Source: Owenweeksia sp965229445
Lineage (GTDB): Bacteria; Bacteroidota; Bacteroidia; Flavobacteriales; Schleiferiaceae
DNA: 64,000 nucleotides
Direction: 5' to 3'
Assembly: GCA_965229445.1 (NCBI GenBank)
Contig: OZ245876.1
Span: 1,550,001 to 1,614,000 of the forward strand
A program made the translations under genes and the position numbers. The notes beneath the pieces are model-generated. The model saw only the letters and a list, made by a program, of their open reading frames with translations. It did not search any database and was not told the origin of the DNA. Shown piece after piece: positions 52,602 to 61,781 of this stretch; within the stretch, counting starts at the first letter, position 1, and each line of letters opens with the position of its first letter.

Positions 52602-52609
52602 CAAATTTA
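52602..52609 (-). promoter_or_regulatory. -7 box of trmD
   Basis: On the minus strand TAAATTTG matches TAnnTTTG exactly and ends 4 nt before the trmD ATG. Confidence 0.6.
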
Positions 52610-52632
52610 GGGTATGAGAATACATTCCATCT

Positions 52633-52677
52633 AAATGACAACCTCAAAGGTTTACTAAACCTTTGAGGTTGTCATTT
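52633..52677. repeat. Paired 13-mer repeat, copy E (forward/reverse), possible terminator
   Basis: The longest copy: a perfect 45-bp palindrome with 22-nt arms and a one-base centre. 13-mers start at 52640 and 52658, 18 nt apart. A T-run follows on the plus strand. It lies between the end of msrB and the promoter of trmD, both on the minus strand, and could act as a terminator there too. Confidence 0.9.
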
Positions 52678-52740
52678 TTACGCAACTTGCGAAAAACACA
52701 AGTCATTGGGAATAAGTTATTTAGATCGTGGGATTTTCGA

Positions 52741-52755
52741 ACAACCTTTGAGGTT
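52741..52755. repeat. Single 13-mer repeat, copy F
   Basis: A lone AACCTTTGAGGTT (52743-52755) preceded by AC as in the full element. Its last base is also the last base of the msrB stop codon. It lies about 65 nt from copy E. Confidence 0.75.
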
Positions 52756-53255
52756 CACTTTTCACCCTCATTTTCGAAGTCTAGTGAACCGGAGTTAATG
52801 CAATAACGCATACCGGTTTCTGTAGGACCATCATTAAATACATGACCTAAATGACCACCACAGCTTGCGCAGAGGATTTCAGTGCGTATCATACCGTGGC
52901 TTTTGTCTTTTCTCTCAACTACCGTGCTATCACCCATCGCTCGGTCAAAGCTGGGCCAACCACAATGTGATTCAAATTTGGCATCGCTGTTAAATAAGGC
53001 TGCATTGCAGGCGGCACAGTGATAGACACCATCTTCAAAATGTAAATTGTACTCTCCGGTGAAAGGGCGTTCCGTGCCAGCTTGCCGAAGAATATAGTAT
53101 TGACTTTCACTGAGTTGATTACGCCATTCCTCGTCGCTTTTATTGACCTTAAATGTTAATTCACTTTTCTTCATATCTGCTTTGTTAGTCTCAGTTGATT
53201 GCGCCTGGCAAGACATCAAGCCAAGTAACAACATCAATATTATCAATAATCGCAT
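52755..53255 (-). CDS. msrB: Peptide-methionine (R)-S-oxide reductase, lipoprotein form
   Basis: A 166-residue MsrB that repairs methionine-R-sulfoxide. A lipoprotein signal peptide with lipobox GLMSC (Cys16) places it in the periplasm or on the outer membrane rather than the cytoplasm. Zinc ligands are CAAC (80-83) and CASC (129-132); the HCGWPSF segment and catalytic Cys152 in RYCINSGSL are intact. No msrA adjoins. It probably protects envelope proteins from oxidation. An alpha/beta hydrolase gene lies 45 nt upstream on the same strand. Confidence 0.95.
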   Translation of the reverse strand: MRLLIILMLLLGLMSCQAQSTETNKADMKKSELTFKVNKSDEEWRNQLSESQYYILRQAGTERPFTGEYNLHFEDGVYHCAACNAALFNSDAKFESHCGWPSFDRAMGDSTVVERKDKSHGMIRTEILCASCGGHLGHVFNDGPTETGMRYCINSGSLDFENEGEK

Positions 53256-53300
53256 TCTTAGAGTGTTTCTGTGATCAACGCAAAAGCTGCACCAAAGTTC

Positions 53301-54176
53301 TCATGACCTTAGCTCTTTCAAGATATGATTGTGGATTTCTGGATCAGAAAGAATTCTGCGATGCCCCAGTCCTTTGCTTACGATGAGCTCAGCATTTGTC
53401 CAAACGGCCGATAATTCATAGGCAGATTCAATATTTACATCAGTATCAAGCTCATCGTGAAAGATTAAGCCTGCGGGATTCCATTGTTTAGCGAGAGTCA
53501 CTGCGGAAGCATCAGAAATTCTTACCGAGAAGCTCTTCTCAATATCAGCTACAATGCCATCGGCTACCCTTGTACTGGCATTCACTGCTTTGCAGAAGTC
53601 GTCGATAACACCACGGATGGTTGCGGGCATTCCTACTGTAATTAGCTTCTTAAAAATACCATTCAGATTTCGATGCGCATGGAATATCGCCACTCCTCCT
53701 AAAGAATGACCAATTAATGCATTGATGGGGCCACGATTTTGTTGTGTCCATTCTATAGCTTTAACAAAATCAAGCATATTGGATTTTTTATCGGGTGAAT
53801 CGCCATGAGCAGGGCCTTCAACCGAATAAACATGAAACCCGTTTTCGACTAGTTTGTCAATCAGCCTAAAAAATTGACTTGCGCGTCCACTCCAGCCATG
53901 CATAATCAACACGGTATCCTCACCAGAACCCCATTCAAATAGGCTGGCATGACCATTTTCAAGTGGTATTCTTACTCTTTTAGCCTGGTTTCTGGTTTGA
54001 TGTTCTCGTTTTGAAATAGAGAATTTCAGTGGCGTAAAAAAGAGTTTCAGAGCGAAGTATAGCGCAAGTTTCCAATGAACAAATTCCAAAAACTTCATGG
54101 TGCCCCTAATAGAGGCTGGTACTTCGAAACTCTTGCGAAGATGAGGGTGATTAAGGTCTTTTTCAGATTGCGACAT
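53301..54176 (-). CDS. Alpha/beta hydrolase
   Basis: A 291-residue serine hydrolase of the alpha/beta fold. It shows the oxyanion-side HGWSG, the nucleophile elbow GHSLGG (about residue 148), a late acidic FHDELDTDV and the catalytic histidine in SKGLGHRRIL near the end, giving a complete triad. The N-terminal 60 residues are basic and hydrophobic (WKLALYFALKLFF), perhaps membrane-associated. Substrate unknown. It lies 39 nt after GH65 and 45 nt before msrB, all on the minus strand. Confidence 0.88.
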   Translation of the reverse strand: MSQSEKDLNHPHLRKSFEVPASIRGTMKFLEFVHWKLALYFALKLFFTPLKFSISKREHQTRNQAKRVRIPLENGHASLFEWGSGEDTVLIMHGWSGRASQFFRLIDKLVENGFHVYSVEGPAHGDSPDKKSNMLDFVKAIEWTQQNRGPINALIGHSLGGVAIFHAHRNLNGIFKKLITVGMPATIRGVIDDFCKAVNASTRVADGIVADIEKSFSVRISDASAVTLAKQWNPAGLIFHDELDTDVNIESAYELSAVWTNAELIVSKGLGHRRILSDPEIHNHILKELRS

Positions 54177-54215
54177 GAATTAAATCATCAATAAACCTTT
54201 CATTCCTTGTGACTT

Positions 54216-56552
54216 CTATTTTCTGCTTATAGACAATCCTGAGCTTAATTCGATACGTTCACCCCGGTGAAAAATCTCAATTGGTTCCCCTTCCAACAGA
54301 CTATAGCTTGTTTGATGAGGGGTAATATCCACCTTAAATCTGCTGCCTCTTACCTGCATTTTAAAACTAACACCGGTAATCGCATGATTGAGTTTAGGAT
54401 TGAAATGCATTTCACCTTTGTGATCCCGCAATCCACCTACGCCGTAAACCACACTCATCCATATTCCGCCCATTGACGCCAGGTGCAAACCGTGACCAAC
54501 ATTTCCGCCAATGTCAGCGATGTCCATAAACATGGCATAGGTAAAGTAGCGTGTAGCCAGATCAGCATATCCCAGTTCATTTGCTACAATTGCCTGTATG
54601 CTGGCAGACAAAGATGAATCGCCAGTAGTTAGCGGATCATAATAGTCGAAGTTTCGCTTCTTAAGTTCATCAGAAAATTCATGACCCAAAAGAAACATGG
54701 CCATTACCACATCTGCCTGCTTTATTACCTGAAAGCGATATAATACCAAAGGATGATAATGCAGGAGCAATGGAAACTTTTCTCTGGGCGTACTCTCCAA
54801 ATCCCACTTTTCTCTTTCAAGGAAGGAGGAATCCTGAGGGTTTACCCCAAGTTCTTCATTATAAGGAACAAACATATTCTCCGAGGCCTTCAACCATTGC
54901 TCCAACTCATTGTCTCGAAGCTTGGTTTTTCGCTGTAAGAATTCAAAAGATTCTTGTCGATTGGTTCTAAGCATATGCACCACCTGATAGGCATAGAGCA
55001 TATTGTCTTTTGCCATCAGATTTGTGAAGGTGTTATCATTCACGATGGCACTATATTCGTCTGGACCGGTTACGCCATGTATATGAAACTTGCCACTTTT
55101 ACTAAAGAAACCCAGATCAGCCCAAAGGCGTGCTGTTTCTACCAATATTTCTGCTCCATAGAGTTCAAGAAACTCAATATCGCCAGTCACTTCAACGTAT
55201 TTGCGCACGGCATAGGCAATGTCGGCATTGATGTGAAACTGTGCAGTACCGGCAGCAAAGAAGGCAGAAGCCTCTTCGCCCGTAATGGTTCGCCACGGAA
55301 ACATCGCTCCTTCCTGATTAAGGGTTTTCGCCCATTCCCTGGCCTTGTCAAGCATATTATACCGATAGATCAGCAGGTTCTTGGCCACCCTTGGCAGGTT
55401 GTAGATAAGAAATGGGAGCATATAGATCTCCATATCCCAGAAAGCATGGCCTTCATATCCAGAACCTGTTAAGCCCTTGGCACCGATTCCCGAATTTTGA
55501 ACGCGCGCGGAAGCGGCAAGAATATGATAAAGGTGCAACCTGAGGTTTTGATTAACCTGGGGATCAGTAGTAGTGATTTCAATATCACTGTCATCCCAAA
55601 AATCATCCAGGTAGTCCCGTTGCAATTTCACCAATTTGTCATAGTGATAACTTACCGCCCTATCTAGTGTTTGCTCTGCTCGATCTGCCAAATCCTCAAA
55701 GGATGGCACCGGTGATGAGGTGTGATAGGTAATGTATTTATAGAGCGTAACAGTACTGTTTTTTGGCGCCTCTCCGGTATAGGTTACCCTTCCGTGGAAA
55801 TCATCATGTCTAACCTTAATGCTGAATTCTGAATCTGCATGAAACTCGTGATCAACACCACACAATACTTTTAAGCCACTGTTCTTGGTTTGATGACCAA
55901 GCAATATGCGCTGGCCGTCCACGCGTTGTAAGGCCGGACTATAAACTTCATGAAGCATCTGGTGATCCATGCGAGGATCGCCACCTTTTTCCTGATGGTT
56001 GATCTGATCACATTTAATGTCGGAAAACAGGGCAATGTGCGCGTCGTCGTTAAGGAGAGTGATGGAGTATTTTACTGCCGCCATATGACGCTCAGGAAAC
56101 GATACCAGTCGCTCCGATTCAACTTTAACTTGCTTACCTGCTGCGGTGTCCCAGATCAGGGTTCTGCGTAATACGCCATCTCTAAAATCCAAAGAACGCT
56201 CAAATTCAGAAAGGTAAGCATGCCGTAACGAGAAGCTCTCATCATCAATAAATAGTTTTATTACGGAAGCATCCGTTACCGGAATCATGGTTTGACCGGT
56301 TTTGGCAAAACCATAAGCCTCTTCACCATAAATTATGGGCCAGGTTTCATGAAAACCATTGATGAAGGTAGCTCGTTGGTGCACAGGTTCATCTTCCTCA
56401 TAACTGCCACGGATACCCATGTAACCGTTGGATGTAGTGAAGATTGCCTCGTCTCGGCCAAGAAAATTGGGAGACAGTTTAGTTTGCACAAATCGCCAGG
56501 GATCGGCTGGATAGTACTCCCTGGGGGGTAATTTTATTTCTCTTTTGATCAT
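54216..56552 (-). CDS. Glycoside hydrolase family 65 protein (disaccharide phosphorylase-like)
   Basis: A 778-residue cytoplasmic enzyme of family GH65, which phosphorolyses alpha-linked disaccharides such as maltose, trehalose or kojibiose to beta-glucose-1-phosphate and a sugar. The N-terminal beta-sandwich has FTTSNGYMGIRGSYEEDEP; the (alpha/alpha)6 barrel has GHAFWDMEIYMLPFL and the catalytic acid Glu near 496 in VTGPDEYSAIVNDN; the C-terminal small beta domain follows. No signal peptide. No GH13, beta-phosphoglucomutase or sugar permease adjoins, so the substrate remains open. Followed by the hydrolase and msrB genes. Confidence 0.93.
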   Translation of the reverse strand: MIKREIKLPPREYYPADPWRFVQTKLSPNFLGRDEAIFTTSNGYMGIRGSYEEDEPVHQRATFINGFHETWPIIYGEEAYGFAKTGQTMIPVTDASVIKLFIDDESFSLRHAYLSEFERSLDFRDGVLRRTLIWDTAAGKQVKVESERLVSFPERHMAAVKYSITLLNDDAHIALFSDIKCDQINHQEKGGDPRMDHQMLHEVYSPALQRVDGQRILLGHQTKNSGLKVLCGVDHEFHADSEFSIKVRHDDFHGRVTYTGEAPKNSTVTLYKYITYHTSSPVPSFEDLADRAEQTLDRAVSYHYDKLVKLQRDYLDDFWDDSDIEITTTDPQVNQNLRLHLYHILAASARVQNSGIGAKGLTGSGYEGHAFWDMEIYMLPFLIYNLPRVAKNLLIYRYNMLDKAREWAKTLNQEGAMFPWRTITGEEASAFFAAGTAQFHINADIAYAVRKYVEVTGDIEFLELYGAEILVETARLWADLGFFSKSGKFHIHGVTGPDEYSAIVNDNTFTNLMAKDNMLYAYQVVHMLRTNRQESFEFLQRKTKLRDNELEQWLKASENMFVPYNEELGVNPQDSSFLEREKWDLESTPREKFPLLLHYHPLVLYRFQVIKQADVVMAMFLLGHEFSDELKKRNFDYYDPLTTGDSSLSASIQAIVANELGYADLATRYFTYAMFMDIADIGGNVGHGLHLASMGGIWMSVVYGVGGLRDHKGEMHFNPKLNHAITGVSFKMQVRGSRFKVDITPHQTSYSLLEGEPIEIFHRGERIELSSGLSISRK

Positions 56553-56735
56553 CCGCGGATTCCGAATGTTAGGCTTCGCAATTTATAAATCACCAGGGGG
56601 ATATTCAGAAATATTTGGTTTTGATGTGGATATATTATGCCAGAATGTTTGTGAATATAATGATATCGCATCTTGGGCGAAGATTTTAATGTGTTGAGGC
56701 TCGATTATTTGATGCGCCAGTATATTTTCGTGGCC

Positions 56736-57005
56736 ATGGAAATTGAGATCGCAGAAAGCAATAATAAAGGCCGCGCTTTTTTGGGCGACCAGGCCGAGAT
56801 GACTTACTCCAGGGCTGGTGACCGATTGCTAATCATTGACCATACCTGGGTTAGTGATCAGTTGAGAGGAAAAGGGGTAGGGGACTTGATGCTCAAGCGA
56901 CTGGTAAAATACGCACGTGATAGAGAGATGAAGATTCTTCCCCTCTGTTCTTTTGCCAAGAGTGCCTTTGATCGTCAGAAGGAATTGAGTGATGTTTTGC
57001 GATAA
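56736..57005 (+). CDS. Small GNAT-type N-acetyltransferase
   Basis: An 89-residue protein of the short GNAT (YjdJ/GtnB-like) group. The acetyl-CoA site is the VSDQLRGKGVGDLMLKRL loop with the RxxGxG/A pattern, after TWVSDQL, and the end has LPLCSFAKSAFDRQKE. Family members acetylate small amines or proteins; the substrate here is unknown. The frame stays open upstream, but ATG 56736 gives the family-typical start. It stands alone between divergent GH65 and doxX. Confidence 0.85.
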   Translation: MEIEIAESNNKGRAFLGDQAEMTYSRAGDRLLIIDHTWVSDQLRGKGVGDLMLKRLVKYARDREMKILPLCSFAKSAFDRQKELSDVLR

Positions 57006-57249
57006 GTAACTCCTGGTGGTTTTTCCTTCCTTTAAACCCAGCACCCTTTCGAAAGCTTGATCTAAATCTTATCAACCCAAGCATCACTCTGGTTGATAAT
57101 CAGGTATGCTTGATAAACTTTTAGTTGATTGGTGGTAAAATAATTGCGAGCTTGTGGTTGGGGACAGCGGGTGTGTACGATGTCAGCTATCTGATAATGC
57201 ATGATCTCATACCGTGATATCTTTAATGCGCATTTAAAACCAAAAAAGT

Positions 57250-57630
57250 ATGTCCGCAAAAACCAAGAAAGTATTGGCCTGGATTCTCAGTGGCTTCCTG
57301 GCACTTGCATTTTTTGCCGCCGGATTTTTTAAAATCATCGGTGCAGAGCAGCAAGTAGAAGCTTTTCAAAGTTGGGGATATCCCACCTGGATGATGTACC
57401 CGGTCGGTATTATTGAAATGATTATGGCTGTTCTGATCATTGTGCCTAAGTACAGGTTAATGGGCACAAACCTCATTTACATTTGGGCCATAGGCGCCCT
57501 CTTTACCCATATTCAGGCCGACCCACCACAGTACAATCAGATAGCGCCAAACATTATCTTCCCCATTTTGGGTTACATCATAAGAAGACTTAGCCTAAGT
57601 GGATCGCAATCGCAACCTGGTGATCGCTAG
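57250..57630 (+). CDS. DoxX family membrane protein
   Basis: A 126-residue protein with four hydrophobic helices (about residues 8-27, 46-66, 72-92 and 98-114), fitting the DoxX family. Notable are the early SGFLALAFFAAGFFKIIG and the central MYPVGIIEMIMAVLII. DoxX proteins are small inner-membrane proteins linked to thiol or quinone redox balance; the exact role is unclear. A TATCTTTA box lies about 30 nt upstream of the ATG. It is a single gene. Confidence 0.88.
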   Translation: MSAKTKKVLAWILSGFLALAFFAAGFFKIIGAEQQVEAFQSWGYPTWMMYPVGIIEMIMAVLIIVPKYRLMGTNLIYIWAIGALFTHIQADPPQYNQIAPNIIFPILGYIIRRLSLSGSQSQPGDR

Positions 57631-57743
57631 ATCTGCTTGGTTAATCCAGGAGAGAAAAGTCTAAACTCTTATTCACAGGGAGCTGGTGGATGAGTAAATA
57701 TCGGTAAAATGTAAAGTGAGCCTGCTTATTGTACCTGTTGCCA

Positions 57744-60700
57744 TCAGTTTATATACCAACATCTAAAATCCAAATTCAGATTTTGGTATTGTTGATAATT
57801 GCTCCCTGAGCGATTGGCTTTGCCTGCTATGTATTCCTCCTTACTTCGAACGATCACTGGATCACCACCGAGATCAGATATGCTTTTATTTACGGTTTCC
57901 ATGCTCGCCCTTAGTTGGGCAAATCTGGATCCTCCTTCTGCCGTCTCTTCCTCCAGTATTTCTGTGCGTGCAAGTTGAGATTCAGAAGGCCTGCCCGGAT
58001 AGGATATTACCAATCGATATAAATCTGAAACCCGCTCTCTAATTTCTTCCCCTGAATCCACGTAAAAATCACCTTCCAGAGCCACCAAAGTATTTTTAAA
58101 GGTATCCAGCTGTGACTTTAACAAAAGCATATCATCGCTTAGCTCCTGATGTTGCTTCGCTTTTTCTTCGAGTTGCTTGGACAGAGATTCACTTTCGTAG
58201 TAAAAGTAGGCGATGTCTTCACTGAGCTTATAAAGTTTAAGTACAGTTTCTCTTTGTAACTTACGCTCTTCAATGGTGTACGGAGAATTTGGATCATAAG
58301 CCAGACTAAAGGAAGTGGTCATAGTATCCTTTTTCTTTATCAGCTTTACGGTATAGTCTCCCGCCGCAAGGTTGGGACCAACAGTAGAACCAAAGAGAGC
58401 CATGCGATTATTGGTAGGAGCGGCCTTGGGCTTACTCAATGAAGTAGGCATGCTTACAATATTAATTCCAGCTCGCTTTTCGGCGGGTAATTCTCTGAGC
58501 AGTTTTCCATCAGCGTCATAAACTTCAAAGTACATCTTGCCGAAGGTGTGGCGCTTTTGTAGGTAGTAAACAATCTGAGCATTGGTATTGGGATTGCTTC
58601 CTACATAGTTTCCTGCTCCTCCAAACCAGCTGCCTCCCGCTCCCGGGTCTCTCAACACAGTAGGTTGAGTGTTAAAAAAGTGAACAGGCTTACTTAATAT
58701 ATCATCATTTATCTGTCGTAAAGCACTGATATCATCTATAATAATTACCCCTCTGCCATGAGTACCCATAACCAGGGCATGATCCCTGGGGTGAATCACC
58801 ATATCTCTCACCGCCACTTTGGGCATGTTATTGGTGAATCTGTTCCAGGTTTCTCCTCGATCCAAACTGATATATAATCCAAATTCGGTTCCCAAAAACA
58901 GTAGGTTTTCATTTTCCAAGTCTTCTCTGATTGATAAGGCATAACCTTCTACTGAACTGGTATTCAGTCGATGCCAACTTTTACCAAGATCTTCCGTTCT
59001 ATACACATAGGTGTTCATATCACCTTGCCGATGATTGTCGAAACAAGCGTACATAGTGTTCTCAGAAAAATGACCGGGCTCCACAAAACTAACCCAGTTG
59101 CCGGACGCCAGGTCTGGTATATTTTGAGCACTGTTCTTCCATTTTTTCCCTTGATTCTTAGTTACCTGTAAATTGCCGTCATCCGTACCTACCCATATAA
59201 TCTTTTCATTTAAAGGAGACTCTGCAATGGTATATATGGTTGTATTGTTCTCAGCGGTAGAATTGTCAGTGGATATCCCACCTGAAATTTTTTGTTTTTG
59301 ACGTTCGGGATTGTTGGTGGTTAGATCGGGAGATATTCTTTGCCATTTATCACCACGATCTTGCGACACAAAGAGATACTGGGCTCCAAAGTAGATGCGA
59401 TCGGGGTTATGAGGACTTTGATAAAGAGGAGCGTTCCAATTGAAGCGATACTTATCCTCCTCCTCATCTGGGTAGGGTTTAATATCCTGTGCTACACCAG
59501 TATTGGAGTTGTAACGTACCAACTGACCCCCTTGAAATTCGGCATAAATAACATCAGGATCTGTGGGATGCCGGAAAGAATAAAAGCCATCACCCCCGTA
59601 AGTGTTCTTCCAATCACTATTGGTAATTCCTCCGGCTTTTTGAGAAGGGGCAAACCATGATCCGTTGTCCTGCAGTCCACCGTAAACATTATAGGGCCGA
59701 TCCATATCCACACTGACATGATAGAACTGTGAAACGGGTAGATTCATATACATCTTAAACATATATGCTCCGTCGTAGGATTCATATACTCCCCCATCCG
59801 TTCCGAGTAGCACGTGTTTTGAATTATTAGGATCAATCCAAACGGCATGAATATCAGAATGTACTCCACTGCCGATTCCTCTAAATGTTTCCCCGGCATC
59901 CTTACTAATATTAGCATTGAGACCGCACTTTATCAAGGTACTATCATCATTCGGATCTACCACCAGACGTGAGAAATAGAATGGTCTCACGGTCATACCA
60001 AATTCACGGTTCGTCAACTTCCAGCTTTCACCACTATCATCAGAGCGATAAAGGCCACTGGTATTCTTTAGGTCACTCTCCACCGATAAATAAACCAGCT
60101 CAGAGTTACCTGGCGCTACGGCCACGGCCATTCTACCCAATAGGCCGTTGGGCAGGCCATTGTCAAGCTTCCTCCAGGTTTCTCCTCCATCAGAACTCTT
60201 GTACAAGGCACTTTTGCCTTCAGCCTCATCGTATTTTAAGCCGGAATCAAAGAAATGAGGATAACGTCGATGACTCCACATGGTGGCATAAAGCACATCA
60301 GGATCATTAAGATCAAGGCTCAAATCAGCCGCACCCGTATTTTCATCTATATACAATTGCTTTTGCCAGGAAACTCCGCCATCCGAGGTCTTATAAACTC
60401 CTCGCTCATCTGAGGCACTCCAAAGTGCTCCTTGCACAGCCACCCAAACAATTTGTGGATTGTCTGGATGGATAATAATCTTACTAATACGCTCACTATG
60501 CGGTAGTCCCATAAGCTTCCAGTTCGCCCCGGCATTCGTAGATCGATAAACTCCGGTTCCTACAGACACGCTGTTTCTTACCCAGGGTTCACCGGTACCA
60601 ACCCATACAGTATCTGGATGCTGCTGATCAATTGCGATGGCTCCTATGCTCTGCGTGTGGTCATCAAATACCGGTCGAAATGTGGCACCGGCACTTTGGC

Positions 60701-60908
60701 TTTTCCAAACCCCTCCACCTGCCGAGCCGACGTACATAATACTGGGATCACTATTTACCACATCCAAACAAGCAATGCGGCCACTCATGGCGGCGGGTCC
60801 AATTTGTCTGGCGCGAATGCTTCCAAATAAAAACTCGCCTGATACTTGAGCAACAGTAGGTATGGTGAATAACCATACCATGGCCATCACTGGTATATAT
60901 CTCCTCAT
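57744..60908 (-). CDS. Secreted BNR/VPS10-like beta-propeller protein
   Basis: A 1054-residue exported protein. I choose ATG 60908, which gives a signal peptide (VMAMVWLFTIPTVAQ) and lies 22 nt after the upstream stop. Residues about 20-700 are rich in BNR-type repeats with the S-x-D-x-G-x-x-W pattern (for example YKTSDGGVSWQK, YRSDDSGESWKL, YISLDRGETWNR), giving one or two propellers as in sialidase-like and VPS10 families. The C-terminal third is helical with a coiled-coil segment (SKQLEEKAKQHQELSDD). No sialidase catalytic set is evident. Last gene of a probable three-gene operon. Confidence 0.9.
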   Translation of the reverse strand: MRRYIPVMAMVWLFTIPTVAQVSGEFLFGSIRARQIGPAAMSGRIACLDVVNSDPSIMYVGSAGGGVWKSQSAGATFRPVFDDHTQSIGAIAIDQQHPDTVWVGTGEPWVRNSVSVGTGVYRSTNAGANWKLMGLPHSERISKIIIHPDNPQIVWVAVQGALWSASDERGVYKTSDGGVSWQKQLYIDENTGAADLSLDLNDPDVLYATMWSHRRYPHFFDSGLKYDEAEGKSALYKSSDGGETWRKLDNGLPNGLLGRMAVAVAPGNSELVYLSVESDLKNTSGLYRSDDSGESWKLTNREFGMTVRPFYFSRLVVDPNDDSTLIKCGLNANISKDAGETFRGIGSGVHSDIHAVWIDPNNSKHVLLGTDGGVYESYDGAYMFKMYMNLPVSQFYHVSVDMDRPYNVYGGLQDNGSWFAPSQKAGGITNSDWKNTYGGDGFYSFRHPTDPDVIYAEFQGGQLVRYNSNTGVAQDIKPYPDEEEDKYRFNWNAPLYQSPHNPDRIYFGAQYLFVSQDRGDKWQRISPDLTTNNPERQKQKISGGISTDNSTAENNTTIYTIAESPLNEKIIWVGTDDGNLQVTKNQGKKWKNSAQNIPDLASGNWVSFVEPGHFSENTMYACFDNHRQGDMNTYVYRTEDLGKSWHRLNTSSVEGYALSIREDLENENLLFLGTEFGLYISLDRGETWNRFTNNMPKVAVRDMVIHPRDHALVMGTHGRGVIIIDDISALRQINDDILSKPVHFFNTQPTVLRDPGAGGSWFGGAGNYVGSNPNTNAQIVYYLQKRHTFGKMYFEVYDADGKLLRELPAEKRAGINIVSMPTSLSKPKAAPTNNRMALFGSTVGPNLAAGDYTVKLIKKKDTMTTSFSLAYDPNSPYTIEERKLQRETVLKLYKLSEDIAYFYYESESLSKQLEEKAKQHQELSDDMLLLKSQLDTFKNTLVALEGDFYVDSGEEIRERVSDLYRLVISYPGRPSESQLARTEILEEETAEGGSRFAQLRASMETVNKSISDLGGDPVIVRSKEEYIAGKANRSGSNYQQYQNLNLDFRCWYIN

Positions 60909-60930
60909 GATTAAATGATTTTGCAAAAGC

Positions 60931-61725
60931 CTAGTTACCTCCCTCTTCAGTTTGGGGTGCCTCTTCCGTGGGAGTTTCCTCAATCACCGGCTCTGGATAG
61001 GTAAATATAGCGTCATCAAGAGCCACGTTTATTTCAACTTTCTCCACTACGATCTTCTGTGCTACCTGGCCATTTGATCGAGTCTCAATGTAAAATGGCA
61101 TGTAAATTCCGTATTTCGTTTCTTGATAGTCACTCATGTAAGTTTCTGATTCCGTGCCTTTAGATGGGCCAACTAAAACACTACTGCGCACCATGATAGG
61201 AACAAAGTTTTCTTTGTCAAAGAAGTGATATTCTATGATCTCCTCCTTATCGTTATTCTTGTTCTTGACCAATTTTAGCTTATAGGTCTCGGCTCCGTCA
61301 ATCGTTTCTTCGCCTTCATATGTGATTTCATGACCCTTCTTTTTATAATCAATATATACAGGTTCAAATTCAGCCTGATCCTCCACCGTCCAGGCCATAT
61401 CTTCCGGCACTTTCTGAGCCGTGGTGCCACCACCAAAGGGATTTAATCCCCAGGCTACTTCCCCGTCATAGGCAGTGGGAATTAAAGTTTTCCCCTGAAT
61501 ATCAACCTCAATTTTAAAGAGGTTAGGACGCTTATTATATACTACAAAAACAAATTCACCCTGCGGACTGGGAGCTTTTCCGGTCATTTTGGAGGTTTTC
61601 ATTTCCTTCCATTTTTTAATACCACCGGTGTTCTCGAAATAATTATTTAGGATTTCATCTACGCTCTGAGCGTAAAGACCCGCAGGAAGAGCCAGGGAAA
61701 ATAGTATAGCAATAAGTTTATTCAT
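60931..61725 (-). CDS. LolA-like periplasmic/outer-membrane sorting protein
   Basis: A 264-residue exported protein. ATG 61725 gives a clean signal peptide (IAILFSLALPAGLYAQ), then a LolA/LolB-type half-barrel: YNKRPNLFKIEVDIQGKT, TAYDGEVAWGLNPF, YKLKLVKNKNNDKEE and TYMSDYQETKYGIYMPFY. The C-terminal tail is acidic (EETPTEEAPQTEE). LolA-like proteins carry lipoproteins or lipids across the periplasm; Bacteroidota have many copies, often next to surface proteins, whose cargo is unknown. It lies between the TonB receptor (56 nt) and the BNR protein (22 nt), so it may serve one of them. Confidence 0.82.
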   Translation of the reverse strand: MNKLIAILFSLALPAGLYAQSVDEILNNYFENTGGIKKWKEMKTSKMTGKAPSPQGEFVFVVYNKRPNLFKIEVDIQGKTLIPTAYDGEVAWGLNPFGGGTTAQKVPEDMAWTVEDQAEFEPVYIDYKKKGHEITYEGEETIDGAETYKLKLVKNKNNDKEEIIEYHFFDKENFVPIMVRSSVLVGPSKGTESETYMSDYQETKYGIYMPFYIETRSNGQVAQKIVVEKVEINVALDDAIFTYPEPVIEETPTEEAPQTEEGGN

Positions 61726-61781
61726 CGGTTGCAAATTATGTTTGGTTAAACTTAAAACAGATTTTGGAAGCAAACAAGCTA

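Noticed and set aside
54954..55472. 172-codon plus-strand open frame
   Set aside because: It is fully antisense to the catalytic part of GH65, with composition of a shadow frame.
57062..57259. 65-codon minus-strand frame upstream of doxX
   Set aside because: It begins inside doxX and would cover the doxX promoter region; no recognisable features, so the 244-nt gap is treated as non-coding.
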